Shown one piece after another: positions 48,041 to 61,110 of a stretch of DNA of 64,000 nt. Source of the stretch: Oasisia sp. SBJ-2009 (taxonomy: Eukaryota; Annelida; Polychaeta; Sabellida; Siboglinidae); the NCBI GenBank assembly GCA_964017155.1, contig OZ024864.1:33447529-33511528 (forward strand). The letters are read 5' to 3'. The notes beneath the pieces were generated by a model. That model was not told the origin of the DNA. It ran no database searches and worked only from the letters and a program-made list of their open reading frames with translations. Positions within the stretch are counted from its first letter, which is position 1. Every line of letters begins with the position of its first letter. The position numbers were made by a program, and so were the translations under genes.

Positions 48041-48957
48041 CAGGATTTGTTATCTTCCTTATCGTGACTTTCTAATAGCCAAGGATGCACAAGGCATCTG
48101 TATTGTGTTACTGGGCCTCTCTAAGGGCTGCTTAATTGGGGGACCAGTAATTACTGGGTTCGCGCTAGGCTTTCGCCATACACTTATTTTTGTACAGATT
48201 GGCGAAACGAAAAATGCACGTTATCGGCAATTTGGCGAAAGATGAAATGCGGAACGGACGAATCTGTAATTTCATTCGAATCGAATATCCTAGACATTTC
48301 GAAAAAGAATCGAATCGAATATGAATATTCAGTGGCTTCAAATATGATTAGAATACTGAAGACTGAACGGTATCGGGATGTCTTGCCGGGACACGGCGTC
48401 ATCCCGTGGCCGTGGCTACAACGCATCGATCTTTTGGTTTTCTGACCTAACCATGAAAACAACGTCTTATTTATAGCCGCCAAGCATATCCTCACATATC
48501 CTATGCACATATACACATACTAGTTTACAAATAATTTTTTTTTCATTCCTGTGAAGAATAAAATGAAGAAAACAGACTCGCGCCAAACTCGTACGCGATC
48601 TACATCGGTAAATTATCGCAGGCGACGTTAAATAAACGACCTTCACAAATTTCGGTTTTATGCTGACCCTAAAGTAACCGTAGCCATAATTAAGCCTAAG
48701 TTAATTTTTATTAATCCTAAATTTACCCGAAACTTTTATTTTAACCACAACTGCCGGATAGTGAAATATCACTTTTAAGCAGTATAACAGTAACACTTGA
48801 AGACTTGAAGGAAGACTTGGACATTTTATATTTTATATAATTATGTACATACTATTTTATGTAAATTTTTTATTTTATGTAAATACATGTATCATTGTGT
48901 TACACACAGCGTTAACCTCTCTGCAGTATATTTCATCCTGAGACAGCAACATATCAA
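48041..48957. other. Unassigned sequence upstream of the 18/19-bp array
   Basis: No coding signal. Bases 48735-48800 resemble 36690-36755 in the intron after A21. Confidence 0.45.
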
Positions 48958-49198
48958 TGTCACAAGGTTCCCACATTATCACAAGGTTCCCATATGTCAC
49001 AAGGTTCCCATATTGTCACAAGGTTCCCATATGTCACAAGATTCCCATATTGTAACAAGGTTCCCATATCGTCACAAGGTTCCCATATGTCACAAGGTTC
49101 CCATATGTCACAAGGTTCCCATATCGTCACAAGATTTTCATATCATCACAAGATTCCCAAATTGTAACAAGGTTCAGGTATTGTCACAAGGTTCCCGT
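48958..49198 (+). repeat. Minisatellite (CACAAGGTTCCCATATGT / ATTGT)
   Basis: About 13 units of 17-19 bp, some with CACAAGATTCCCATA variants. Confidence 0.95.
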
Positions 49199-49308
49199 AT
49201 TCCTTTTCGTAAATGTTCTGAAAAAGGCTGATTAGTGAGACCTCATGAGATCATACCATTGTAAACACAACCTACCTGTAGACAGACCAGCTAATGACTA
49301 GACCACCC

Positions 49309-50486
49309 TGCTGAGTGTAACTAGACCACCCTGCTGAGTGTGTCTAGACCACCCTGCTGAGTGTTTCTAGACCACCCTGCTGAGTGTGTCTAGACCGCCC
49401 TGTTGAGTGTGTCTAGACCACCCTGTTGAGTGTGTCTAGACCGCCCTGTTGAGTGTGTCTAGACCGCCCTGCTGAGTGTCTAGACCGCCCTGTTGAGTGT
49501 GTCTATACCACCCTGCTGAGTGTGTCTAGACCACCCTGCTGAGTGTGCCTAGACCGCCCTGTTGAGTGTGTCTAGACCACCCTGCTGAGTGTGTCTAGAC
49601 CGCCCTGTTGAGTGTGTCTAGACCGCCCTGCTGAGTGTGTTTAGACCGCCCTGTTGAGTGTGTCTATACCACCCTGCTGAGTGCGTCTAGACCGCCCTGC
49701 TGAGTGTGTCTAGACCGCCCTGTTGAGTGCGTCTAGACCGCCCTGTTGAGTGTGTCTAGACCACCCTGCTGAGTGCGTCTAGACCGCCCTGTTGAGTGTG
49801 TCTAGACCACCCTGCTGAGTGCGTCTAGACCACTCTGCTGAGTGCGTCTAGACCACCCTGCTGAGTGCGTCTAGACCACCCTGCTGAGTGCGTCTAGACC
49901 ACCCTGCTGAGTGCATCTAGACCACCCTGTTGAGTGTGTCTAGACCACCCTGCTGAGTGCGTCTAGACCACCCTGCTGAGTGTGTCTAGACCACCCTGTT
50001 GAGTGTGTCTAGACCACCCTGCTGAGTGCGTCTAGACCACCCTGCTGAGTGCGTCTAGACCACCCTGTTGAGTGCGTCTAGACCACCCTGTTGAGTGTGT
50101 CTAGACTACCCTGTTGAGTGTGTCTAGACCACCCTGCTGAGTGTGTCTAGACCACCCTGCTGAGTGTGTCCAGACCACCCTGCTGAGTGTGTCTAGACCA
50201 CCCTGCTGAGTGCGTCTAGACCACCCTGCTGAGTGCGTCTAGACCACCCTGTTGAGTGCGTCTAGACCACCCTGTTGAGTGTGTCTAGACCACCCTGCTG
50301 AGTGTGTCTAGACCACCCTGCTGAGTGTGTCTAGACCACCCTGCTGAGTGCGTCTAGATCACCCTGCTGAGTGCGTCTAGACCACCCTGCTGAGTGCGTC
50401 TAGACCACCCTACTGAGTGCGTCTAGACCGCCCTGTTGAGTGTGACTAGACCACCCTGCTGAGTGTGTCTAGACCACCCTGCTGAG
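49309..50486 (+). repeat. 23-bp minisatellite (TCTAGACCACCCTGCTGAGT GTG)
   Basis: About 51 units with three variable positions (A/G in CCACC/CCGCC, C/T in CTGCTGA/CTGTTGA, T/C in GTGTG/GTGCG). It ends 40 bp before the exon Bu acceptor. There are no spacers, so it is not a CRISPR array. Confidence 0.98.
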
Positions 50487-50526
50487 TGTAGAACTTACCT
50501 GTTCTTACCTGCGTTCTTTCCTTCAG

Positions 50527-50785
50527 GGGGCCCCTCCCTACCTGGACCAGCCCAGCCATCTGCCCCCGCCCAGTTCTACCTCCGGGAGACCAGTGCCTAC
50601 TTTCTATGGGGCTGGGGGTCAGGTAGTCACCCCTCCCCCGGCTGACCAGCACTACGGGGTGGACATGACTGATGCCGGTCAACTCGGGTTTGACCAGCCA
50701 GGACTTATGGCCGGCCCCGGGTATGACCAAACCATGCCTCAAGTCACAACAGCTGGGGCCCAATATGGACTCTTGCCTAATGGAG
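50527..50785 (+). CDS. CNTRL: CNTRL linker exon Bu
   Basis: This 259-bp exon has phase 0 in and 1 out, acceptor TTCTTTCCTTCAG and donor GGAG|GTAGGG. The frame GAPPYLDQPSHLPPPSSTSG, RPVPTFYGAGGQVVTPPPAD through QYGLLPNG is open throughout. Low-complexity Pro/Gly/Gln, no coiled coil, probably disordered. Assignment to centriolin rests on composition and on its place before B1. Confidence 0.68.
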
Positions 50786-52276
50786 GTAGGGGGTATTTCT
50801 TGATACTGCTTTATAAATATATACATTTGTATACATTTTGCGTAGTTTAAAAAAATACTGCAGTTTTATGTTTTAGTGTCTATGACGATTTTAATGATCT
50901 TAATATATTAGTGTTTGTGATTTGTTTTTTTAATGATTAAACCTGCAAAGCGCCTTTGAGTAATTTTGGCTGAAAATGGCCCTATAAAGATGTTCATATT
51001 ATTGTAATTATCATATTTTCATGATATAATTGGATTTCAAAAAGTTGACGTTATGTTGAAATTACAGGTGGGTGCAGTAGGTTGCCTGAAGGTTTTGGTA
51101 ATTGTGAGAATGGAATGTACGACAGTTGTAGATTTGTAAAAGAGGACCTGCAAAGTAGCTTTGACTGAGAGGTGCAGGGCATGTAGTTTTTAGCACAGCT
51201 GCACAGGCATGATATATTTGCTGTTAAAACCTGGCTCTCAACATTGGGGACTGCGTATCCATCGTGAATCTGATAATCTTGTTAATGTCAGTCCTGTCTC
51301 AATTTGGGACATAAAAGAACCACTGAGGACGACAAGTACCCTTGCAGTGACCACCCTCAGTGCCAACATAGAAAGGTCGGCTTGGTGTAAATGTTGTGAA
51401 AAAGATTGATTAGTTCAATGAGACTTCATAGGATCATAACATTGTAACAACAACATATAATAATAATAATAATATTATTTATGATTTACAAAGCGCAGTA
51501 TCCAAATATGCTCAAAGCGCTGTACAATAAAATATAAAGCTATTTATTATGTGTTAAAACTAATATTAATAATAATAAATACAACTGTAAAATTAACTTT
51601 CAGATAAACAAAAATGTAGAAACGTTAAATTATTCATATTAAAACTGTTAATTAAATATTATATAGAATTAACGACGATGAATAAAATAAATAAATCAAT
51701 AAAAACATCAAACTAATATATAGACATATGCCGAAGGGAGGAGACAACGAGAACTTACGTGTTCTTTTCTCGCGCTGTTTGCAGCTCAGAGCACCACTGC
51801 GCCACCTGGTGGTGATTTATTCCAACCGAATCAACAACAATACCAGCTGAATCAACAACAATTCCCACAGAATCGACAACAATTCCCACAGAATCAACAA
51901 CCTGTGTTCGTTCAGGCGCCTGGTGGATTCATGATTCCCACAGCCCAGGGAGCGACCCCTGCTCCCGGGCAAGACCTCCAGCAGGGGGCTGGTCCCCAGG
52001 GGGCTGGGGTGACATTCTTGCCCCGGCCACTCCTGGGGGCCAGTACCTGGTGTCCACCCCCACGACCACCACCCCCATCGTGGGGCCAGGACAGGTGTTC
52101 CTGCAGGCGACACCAGATGGCAGGACCACTCACCCGGTGATGTTCAGCACTCGATCCGATCAGTCCCGCGGCAGGTAAGTGTCATTGCCAACCTCGATAT
52201 ACACCGAGTCGTAATCTGTGCTTTTTTTGGACTTGTTTTAATCAGTGTTTATGTTTTAGATTTATATATATATATA

Positions 52277-52365
<89 letters not shown>

Positions 52366-55300
52366 TATCAATCCAGTATTAAATGGTTCATTCAACACAT
52401 GAGAAAGTCATCTGATGATTTATAATAATAATAACATCTGGACAGTGGATAGCAGTTAGCAGTAATCAGTTAGAACACTAGATATTGGCACAGCAACAGA
52501 AAATGAATGACACCTGATTCCATGGAGGTCACCTTTACGGTAGAAACAGGATATTCATTAAAGTAATCGTGAAAGTACCAGTAATCATGATTACATTCTA
52601 AAGTAATCGTACTCGTACTCGAGTACATTCTAAAGTAATCGTACTCGTACTTGAGTACGTTTGTTTTCTGAGTACTCGTACTCATGCATGTTCAAAGTAA
52701 TCGTACTCGTACTCAAGTACATTTGTATTGTACTCACTCCATCTCTGAATTATTACCATGATATTGACTTTGGCTACATGTGTCGCACATATAAAATATC
52801 ATACATGTCAGACCCATGTTAATTGTCACTTTGTTTCTTTTATAGGCAGATGTGGATGTACAGCAAAATGCCAGGAAGCTGGTATGCAGTATCATCAAAG
52901 AGAGTGAACTCACACAATGTCATCGATATCCAAGCTGGTCATGACATCCACCGTTCCATCACCAACTGCAAAGCTAGTCAGGCGTCACCATATTCGCATG
53001 TCAAGCACTCTGCATTCTACATTCTAGTCAGTCAGGGTATCTGCCCGGCATGGAAGCCAGTATACACACCACCAGCACTGCGGAGTACATTCGAATATTT
53101 GACATTTAATATGCAGCATCTTGCACGGCTCATAGTTGTATAGTCCTGTCCACAAATACAACTGTCCTGTAACTTGTTGAACTAGTGTTAGTAAGCATTG
53201 TTCAGTTTCTTGTTGACCTGTAAAGAAAAACATGTATTCAATTTCAGTAAACAAACAACATGCATCATGGTAGTGGAGTTGGGAGTAAATAATGATGCCA
53301 TGCAATAACTACTACATTGTCTGGTCAACGCAAATGTTGGAAATGACAAAATTAGGTTATTGTGATGCCAACAGCACATTCCCTCAGAAAATATTCAAAC
53401 ATTCATAATATGTATGTCTACCTTCTTCAAAACTGTAAATACTATTGATTTCTTGAGTCACCGCTTCAGTATTTCCCCTGCTATATGATGACTGAGGTGG
53501 ACCACATCAGTGTTTTTCTAAGTCATTTTGCACAAAATATGCCAGGATGGCCACCTCATAGGTATTTCTTGGTATAAACATGTTTACACTTTTAGCTGTG
53601 CATTTGTATCCTCTCTATTTCCCAGGGAATAAGTTCAAGCATCCTTCAAAATGCACCATTTTGAAGGTAATTTTAAAAATTGATCTATGTAGCCATGCCC
53701 CACGACTTACGCAGTGTATGTGCATTAATGTCTGTGTTGACACACTGGGTATAATATGCATTATACAACAGCAAAGGTTATTCTAGGTTTCCATGTTCAA
53801 GAGAATATGTCAATGAACACAAATGTATATTTAAATGGACATATTAAAATATTTGTGATAATTTATACATTGTTGATTGTTAAAATGTTTAAATTACCTG
53901 GCTTGATCAGATGTGAGCCTCCCGCAGACTACGTATCATCACTGCATCTGCCATACCCATGTGACTATCTTAATATTAGCCTCTCCTCTGCCTTGTGTCA
54001 CTTTTGCATTGTAGTATGGCCTGTAGCAATATTATAATTCGAATATATTATGCATTCATATAATGCTGTGATGAAAATTTTGATAAATATTTGAAAACAG
54101 CTGGAACGTGTGAGTTGAAAGATACCAGGTACATAGACTACAGCCAGGCATTGACTACAATGTAGATAAGTGCAAGAATGTTATACGTAATACTTGCATG
54201 ATATAATGTACACCTACTGTATTAACATTTTATTTTCATGTTTATTTTTTATTTAAAAAAATCATCACCATCAATCATCACTGTTATAAAAAATTAAATT
54301 ATTTTGCATAACATATAATAGAAATCAACAAAATTCAGTAATAGTACTGACATGTGAGTCGCAACAAACTTTTGTTATAATTGTGAAATATAATATAATT
54401 CTCCGTTTGACGTTCTGTTACACGAGATAACGGATGCTCCCCCTAAAAATACAACGTTTCTTGCCCGACCGACAAGAGCCAAGCCTTGCCCCCAAGCTAT
54501 TACCAGTCTCCCATGTCAATTTTATTTTTAATTTCGTCCCTCACGTCATCTATTCTCTCTGGATATGTACTTTCGCAATTACTAAGTTTATTAACAAGAT
54601 CCTGCGTAATCAAATACAATACCGGTACATATCAAAACAGGTTGTGATGCTGAGCGATATCGATCATTCGATGGTGACTGTCAACTCAAAGTGACAAAGA
54701 CAAAGTCAAACTGGCTTGCCTTGTCAGTGACACTCAGACTTATATTTATTCTAATCTTACAAGTTAGAGAATCCGCGTCGAGTCAACGTTCACAAGAGTG
54801 AATTAGCCCCCGACTACTCGCTCTTGTTGCTGACTGCGTTAATGCACTTAATGCGTACCTTCATAGAAGAATCACTGCCTTTGACTTGCAATCTTAGTCA
54901 TGACGCCCAAAAGCACGTGCGATTTGTTATTGTACCGTAGTAAGTCGATCTCGCATAAAACACGTGACCCAAAAAGCACAGGGCGTCGGCAGCTGCTGAT
55001 TGTTTCGCCAGTTATACCCGGTGTAACGGCGATTCTTTTTTTACAATTATAAAATGATAAGTACGCATTAAAAAAATTAACTGACTGTGCATACTAGTTA
55101 AACTATTAACACATTACACATCTGGTAATAAAAGAACCAGTTTGGCGATTAGCAAACGAGTGGATTGAGTACCTTTAAAACCATCTGCCGACAACTTGTG
55201 AAACCATCCATATGCACGAACGTGTAACTGTAAGCATGAATCGTTTTTCAGTGCATATGTATGTTGCTTCATGCTACTAAGGTTGTTTCACACAGCAGTG

Positions 55301-57084
55301 TGGCACTATGGTATGCGTTTAATAATCTTTTTTGTATCTACAAGGTAACGTTTGCCATTTATGAAATGTTTTGACAATTATATTTCAGTCAATTTGAATC
55401 TTTCTTCCAATGGAGTGGACATATTTGTGTAAATAGCACGTAAACATTCACAGGAGAGATTAGAGAATAAATATAAAACGAATAGTAATATGTTACGGTT
55501 GATCTAATTTCTTAGTTAAAGTATTATTAATAACAAATTTCTGTATATATGAAACCATGATCATACATTCTTAAATCCCCTCCACCTTTATATATGACTG
55601 ATCTGTGTATAATTCTAACTTCACTACTCCTGCCATCTCTTCGAGCTGTCCAGATATGCATTTGTTTATGGCATCTAGACTGCCTTGGGAATGGAACATA
55701 GCATTAATGTCGTACTTTTACACACAAAAACCTATATTACTACAGTTACTACTCAACCCAATATGCTCACAGGTGATACATAAAACACTGGACATAGTTT
55801 ATCACCTTGCAATGTTGTAGCTACCATCTTGTCACATCATAATGAATGACCTGTGTCAGGTCATATTTTCAAGGGTTGACATGGTAACACAATAAAACAA
55901 ATGTATTGAAGAATGCTGTGCAAAGTGTGGACATACAACTTATAACCAGTCATAAACACTATTTCAGTAGACAGTTCAGCAGAATAAAAAAACATATCAA
56001 CTAAATAAAACAGCCCACCAGAATACTGATGGCCCACTTAAATAAAGATAAACCACCAAAATATACATCCCAACAGAACAAAGATAGCCCACCAGAATAA
56101 AGATAACCCACCAACATATTAAGTCCACTAGAATAAGGTAGCCCACCAGAATTTAGACAACCCACTGGATCTCGCATCAAGTTGGTTTTCAACATTAGCT
56201 AACATATGTATAACCATATGGACAACAGTGAAACCTTACTTAGCCATCGAGATTCTACATATTCACTTAATGTGTAAATTAAACAGACACTGTACAATGT
56301 CATCCATTCTCTGATAAATGACTCCTATATGCAAAGTAACACTTTTAAGAAACTGCAAGACAATCGCATGTTTATACAGATGTATGTTTTAACCGTGCAC
56401 GTCCTATAAGACATTTGAGTCAAGCAGCAGCATGATGAGAACAACATCTCTCTGCTTGCCAGTATCAGCAGTACTTCAAACAATGTCCCTCACAACTGCT
56501 GTTAGCAATATCACTTTGGTTGTATTATTCAAACCATATCTCATCTCATGGCCAATTGAACACAGTGCCAAAAAAAATATTTACATAATTTTATTATCAA
56601 TATTATATGTACAAGCAAGTGTTTTCATATTTTTAGTACATGTCTGGTCTGTGACATGAGTCATTTACAAGTATACACCTCATACAAATGTCTCTGACAA
56701 CAGAACCATTAGTGCAAAGCAGTAATTTGTAATGGGAACCTACTGTATGGGAAAATTAAACATCAAAGGCCATTGCGGTTAACTCTGATTGCCTTGGCAT
56801 TACTGCCAATCAATTTTTATTTTGAAACCGGATGTTCTGTTTATAGTTTGAATGAGTTGCAGGCAGAATCTTTAAAATTGCTAATTTTTTTCTGAGCTTA
56901 ATAAAGTAACTACACACAAATACTGGGTAATCAGGCAGTAAACCTTCAACATGCATGTTGTAGTCATAAGAATAAAATAGTAAATGAAAACACCCTAGGA
57001 GTTGGTAACCCCACTAATATTAGGATAGTCAAATTTTAAAGTATGGTTTTAGAATGAAGCCCATTACACAAAAATATAATGGGA

Positions 57085-57147
<63 letters not shown>

Positions 57148-57172
57148 GCATTCAGACTTCAACGTTACTCAC

Positions 57173-57204
<32 letters not shown>

Positions 57205-60200
57205 ATATATATACATATATATATATATTTCTTTCTGACTGTTCTCACGGCTTAGTTTAATGTTTGTGTACTTTTATCGATATTTTATTTAACCTATTTA
57301 TTATACATACATAGATATATATATATATATATATTTATTTAGCTTAAATAATTTGTGTTATTATATTTATATATATATATTTTTTTAATTGTTTATATAT
57401 GTTACTAGTATATTTATGTTTTTCTTCTGGTGTGTATTTGTATTTTAGGATTTTAATGTATGTAAAGCGCCACGAACAATTTCAAATTGGATGTGGCGCT
57501 ATATTAAATAAAAAATATATTATTAAGCCTCATTGCCAACCTCGATATACACCGAGTCGTAATCTGTCAAACACCTGAGATAAAATCTCAAGTAATAAAA
57601 AAATTCTTTTTGCAGTAAATTTCCGCACTTGCGCATTCATATCATCTCAAAACAAAACTGATCTTTGCTTTACATATAGTGAAACTTGCCAATACGAGGA
57701 TGTGCCAAAAGGATACTTCATAATGTGTCACTGTAATAATGTCCCAGTGATATTGCAGCAGCTGTTTCTGTTGTGAAAACATTCCTTGGATTTAATAATG
57801 TTTATTTTGTATAGTGTCATACCCAGAGAAATCATAGCACTTAACATAAGACACATACAGTAAAATAAGACAAATTTAACAAGGAGTTTTCGGATATATG
57901 AAAATGCACAGATTTCACCTACTGCGAATTGTGCAGATTCACTCAGCATTCATTAAAAATATTATCATTATTCAGTTGTTACTCAGTTAAATATTTTTTT
58001 GCTCACCGCTATCAGCATTACAAGATACAGTTATAGTGTCAGTGCATGTGTGATTTATACCTTTCAAAAGGGTACTACCAGCGTCAATGAGTGAGGAAGT
58101 CACATTGTTGATGACATGTTTTTCTGCAGGAGGATTATGCGAATAAACTACAGGAGACAATTCACTCTCTCAAGTCTCAGCTGAGCCAATATGGGGTACG
58201 TGCCACGCAACTATGTGCTTTCATATTCCAGATACTGTTTATAACATACAATAGTTCGTGCTAAGACTATATCTTAAAGCAAGGGTGCCATCTTCTCTAC
58301 TCAGAATTAGCCGAGCAATAATTGGTAACGAGAAGAAGTTTGCTGCTAGAACGTGGCAAAGTTAAACATCAAAGTGTATTGCAGTTAAATCTGCTCAGCT
58401 CGGTGTTATTGCTAATCAATTTTGTTTTGAAATTAGATGTTTTATTTACAATTTGAACGTGTTGCAGGCGGAATCTTTCAAATTGCAAACATTGTTCTGA
58501 GGTTATAAATTATCCAAACACAAATTGGCAGACAGTAAACCTTCAACACGCATGTTGTAGTCACAAGAACGTAATATTAAATGAATCATCAATTACAACC
58601 TGGAAGCTGGCACCATTGCTTTGATAACATTACTGTATTGTATTTACTATATTTCTGTGTGAAAGTGTCGCTTAACAGTAAGATTGCTTTGTTTAAACGT
58701 AATGAAATGTAGTGGAATATATATTAAATATACTAAAATGTTAGTGTTACTGTTCCTTTAGGAGCTGTCTGCATCCGGCAGTGAAGAAAGTCGTCACGTT
58801 CTGTTTGTTGACGATATTGAAAGAAGAGCTCTAAAGAAACTGAAAGTGGAACTAAAGGTATGTGACAATGTGAAAGAAATTTTGGATTGCCTGTGCTACA
58901 GTTTCTGACAAATTTAAAACATTTTATTTTATCGATAGAATCTATATAGAAATGTTTTCCTTTGCTCAAGACACTAAACATAAAAGTAAAGTAAGAGTTT
59001 TAACCTTACTTTAAATGTTTAACTTGGCAATGTAGCAGTTAAGCTAAGTGCTTGCAGACATATTTTTAAAACACCTGAGATAAAACTCAAGTAATAAAAA
59101 AGGACTTTTTGCAGTAAATTTCCACACTGTTGTGCATTCATGTGATGTCAAAACTGATCTTTGCATTACATATAGTGAAACCTGTCAACACCAGGATGTG
59201 CCAAAAGGATACTTCATAATGTGTCACAGTAATAATGTCCCAGGGATATCGCAGCAGCAATATCACTGTTTTGAAAACGTTCGTTGAATGTGAGTTCTAT
59301 AATAATAATAATGTTTATTTTGCATAGTGCCATATCCAGAGAATTCATAGCACTTAACATAGACACATACAGGAAAATAAGACAAATTAAACAATATAAA
59401 TACATAAATTAATGTTGTTAGTTTATGAGTTAAAATAATAAATTATAATGTAAAATAGAGATATAAAAGAAGTTCAATTAATTAATTGCGACAAAAAAAA
59501 TGAATAAATTACAGCAAAATGCTCTAAGTCACCCTCCAGTGAAACCGGTGACTGTTCTCTGGGTCTCTAAGTCACCCTCCAGTGAGACCATTGATTGCTC
59601 TCTGGGTCTCTAAGTCACCCTCCAGTGAGACCAGTGACTGTTCTCTGGGTCTCTAAGTCACCCTCCAGTGAGCCCAGTGATTGCTCTCTGGGTCTCTAAG
59701 TCACCCTCCAGTGAGACCTGTGACTCTTCTCTGGGTCTCTAAATCACCCTCCAGTGAGACTGGTGACTGTTCTCTGGGTCTCTAAGTCACCCTCCAGTGA
59801 GACCAATGACTCTTCTCTGGGTCTCTAAGTCACCCTCCAGTGAGACCAGTGACTGTTCTCTGGGTCTCTAAGTCACCCTCCAGTGAGATCAGTGACTGTT
59901 CTCTGGGTCTCTAAGTCACCCTCCAGTGAGACCTGTGACTGTTCTCAGGGTCTCTAAGTCACCCTCCAGTGAGACCGGTGACTGTTCTCTGGGTCTCTAA
60001 GTCACCCTCCAGTGAGACCAGTGACTGCTCTCTGGGTCTCTAAGTCACCCTCCAGTGAGACCTGTGACTGTTCTCTGGGTCTCTAAGTCACCCTCCAGTG
60101 AGACCAATGACTCTTCTCTGCGTCTCTAAGTCACCCTCCAGTGAGACCAGTGACTGTTCTCTGGGTCTCAAAGTCACCCTCCAGTGAGACCAATGACTCT

Positions 60201-61110
60201 TCTCTGGGTCTGTAAGTCACCCTCCAGTGAGACCAGTGACTGTTCTCTGGGTCTCTATGTCACCCTCCAGAGAGACCAGTGATTGCTCTCTGGGTCTCTA
60301 AGTCACCCTCCAGTGAGACCAGTGACTGCTCTCTGGGTCTCTAAGTCACCCTCCAGTGAGACCAATGACTCTTCTCTGGGTCTCTAAGTCACCCTCCAGT
60401 GAGACCTGTGACTGTTCTCTGGGTCACTAAGTCACCCTCCAGTGAGACCGGTGACTGTTCTCTGGGTCTCTAAGTCACCCTCCAGTGAGACCAATGACTC
60501 TTCTCTGGGTCTCTAAGTCACCCTCCAGTGAGACCTGTGACTGTTCTCTGGGTCACTAAGTCACCCTCCAGTGAGACCGGTGACTGTTCTCTGGGTCTCT
60601 AAGTCACCCTCCAGTGAGACCAGTGACTGTTCTCTGGGTCTCTAAGTCACCCTCCAGTGAGACCAGTGACTGTTCTCTGGGTCTCTAAGTCACCCTCCAG
60701 TGAGACCAGTGACTGTTCTCTGGGTCTCTAAGTCACCCTCCAGTGAGACCAGTGACTGTTCTCTGGGTCTCTAAGTCACCCTCCAGTGAGACCGGTGACT
60801 GTTCTCTGGGTCTCTAAGTCACCCTCCAGTGAGACCTGTGACTGTTCACTGGGTCTCTAAGTCACCCTCCAGTGAGACCAGTGACTGTTCACTGGGTCTC
60901 TAAGTCACCCTCCGTTGAGACCATGGACCGTGTGTTGTAGGACCGCCGGGCTGAGTTGGAAGCCCTTGACCTGGCTGTGGGACGGCAGAAGTCTCAGCTC
61001 CACCACATGAGGGAGGTGGAGAGGGACTTACTGGGGAAGAGGGAGGACGCAGCCAGGGAACTCAAGGAGCTGAGGAGAAGCAACACGAAGACACGGCCAC
61101 AGAGAAGGAG
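50527..61110 (+). CDS. CNTRL: Centriolin copy B, partial: Pro/Gln-rich linker exons and coiled-coil exons B1-B3
   Basis: Five + strand exons (Bu, Bv, B1, B2, B3) can be placed. Bu and Bv encode a Pro/Gly/Gln/Thr-rich linker with Tyr and Val. In vertebrate centriolin a Pro-rich linker (PPPGYMMYTV, LTPGTVVYGPPP-like) lies immediately before the coiled coil to which A1/B1 corresponds, so this order (linker, then B1-B3) is the natural one. Exon B4 and beyond would be outside the window. Bv ends in phase 2 (after correction) and B1 starts in phase 0, so at least one linking exon between 52175 and 58129 is unidentified. The N-terminal LRR half is not found between 38 and 50 kb. Confidence 0.65.
50786..51784. 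other. Intron between Bu and Bv
   Basis: Contains two short TATAGCGC/AAT-type element termini (50940-51005, 51460-51540). Bases 51388-51455 resemble 49204-49275 (GTTCTGAAAAAGGCTGATTA type), a short repeat on either side of exon Bu. Confidence 0.55.
51785..52174 (+). CDS. CNTRL: CNTRL linker exon Bv with one-base frameshift
   Basis: The acceptor CGCTGTTTGCAG takes phase 1 from Bu: QSTTAPPGGDLFQPNQQQYQ, then NQQQFPQNRQQFPQN, QPVFVQAPGGFMIPTAQGAT, to QQGAGPQG. After the G run near 51997 the plausible continuation (WGDILAPATPGGQYLVSTPT, FLQATPDGRTTHPVMFS) is one base out of frame. Without correction a Trp/Arg/Cys-rich frame ends at TGA near 52140. The donor GCAG|GTAAGT follows the corrected frame. 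FPQN/QQ repeats are visible. Confidence 0.65.
52186..52220 (+). repeat. 35-bp conserved dispersed segment
   Basis: GCCAACCTCGATATACACCG followed by AGTCGTAATCTGT occurs unchanged at about 10278-10311 and 57533-57566. Here it begins 12 bp after the Bv donor. The three sites have different flanks, so it marks the end of a mobile element. Confidence 0.7.
52262..52365. repeat. (TA)n with TGTATA hexamers
   Basis: A TA run with four or five GTATAT units, similar in make-up to 9781-9845 in reverse complement. Confidence 0.95.
52545..52735 (+). repeat. AGTAATCGTACTCGTACTC repeats
   Basis: Five or six imperfect units of TAAAGTAATCGTACTCGTAC with TCGAGTAC palindromes. Confidence 0.8.
53144..54689. 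other. Unassigned sequence before duplication copy 2
   Basis: No exon, array or RNA gene recognised. It ends at the sharp duplication junction, where CAAAGTGACAAAGACAAAGT precedes shared sequence. Confidence 0.5.
58130..58195 (+). CDS. CNTRL: CNTRL exon B1
   Basis: Same as A1 with IHSLKSQL instead of IRSLKSQL. The donor is GGG|GTACGT (A1 has GGC), a better match to the consensus last base. Phase 0 to 0. Confidence 0.8.
58762..58857 (+). CDS. CNTRL: CNTRL exon B2
   Basis: Identical to A2 except for the last codon, AAG (Lys), giving the consensus donor AAG|GTATGT. Likely the ancestral state. Confidence 0.82.
59522..60922 (+). repeat. 43-bp minisatellite, duplication copy 2
   Basis: About 32 units homologous to 12248-13604. 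The order of unit variants is partly shared and partly rearranged. CATTGGTCTC/CACTGGGTCTC-type variants are private to this copy near its 3' end. Confidence 0.98.
60941..61110 (+). CDS. CNTRL: CNTRL exon B3
   Basis: The same 170-bp exon as A3 with RQKSQLHHM for RQKSLLDHM and one synonymous change. Acceptor GTGTTGTAG (one T fewer in the tract than A3), donor GAG|GTGGGT. Phase 0 in, 2 out. Confidence 0.83.

Noticed and set aside
49309..50486. CRISPR-like regular direct repeats
   Set aside because: The 23-bp units are contiguous with no spacers, in a eukaryotic gene context. It is a minisatellite.
52823..53143. 106-codon ORF beginning after a plausible acceptor (TTTCTTTTATAG)
   Set aside because: The phase fits exon Bv after correction, but the sequence (WMYSKMPGSWYAV...) is not linker- or coiled-coil-like, has no convincing donor, and an alternative frame is equally open at its start. 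It could not be supported as a CNTRL exon.
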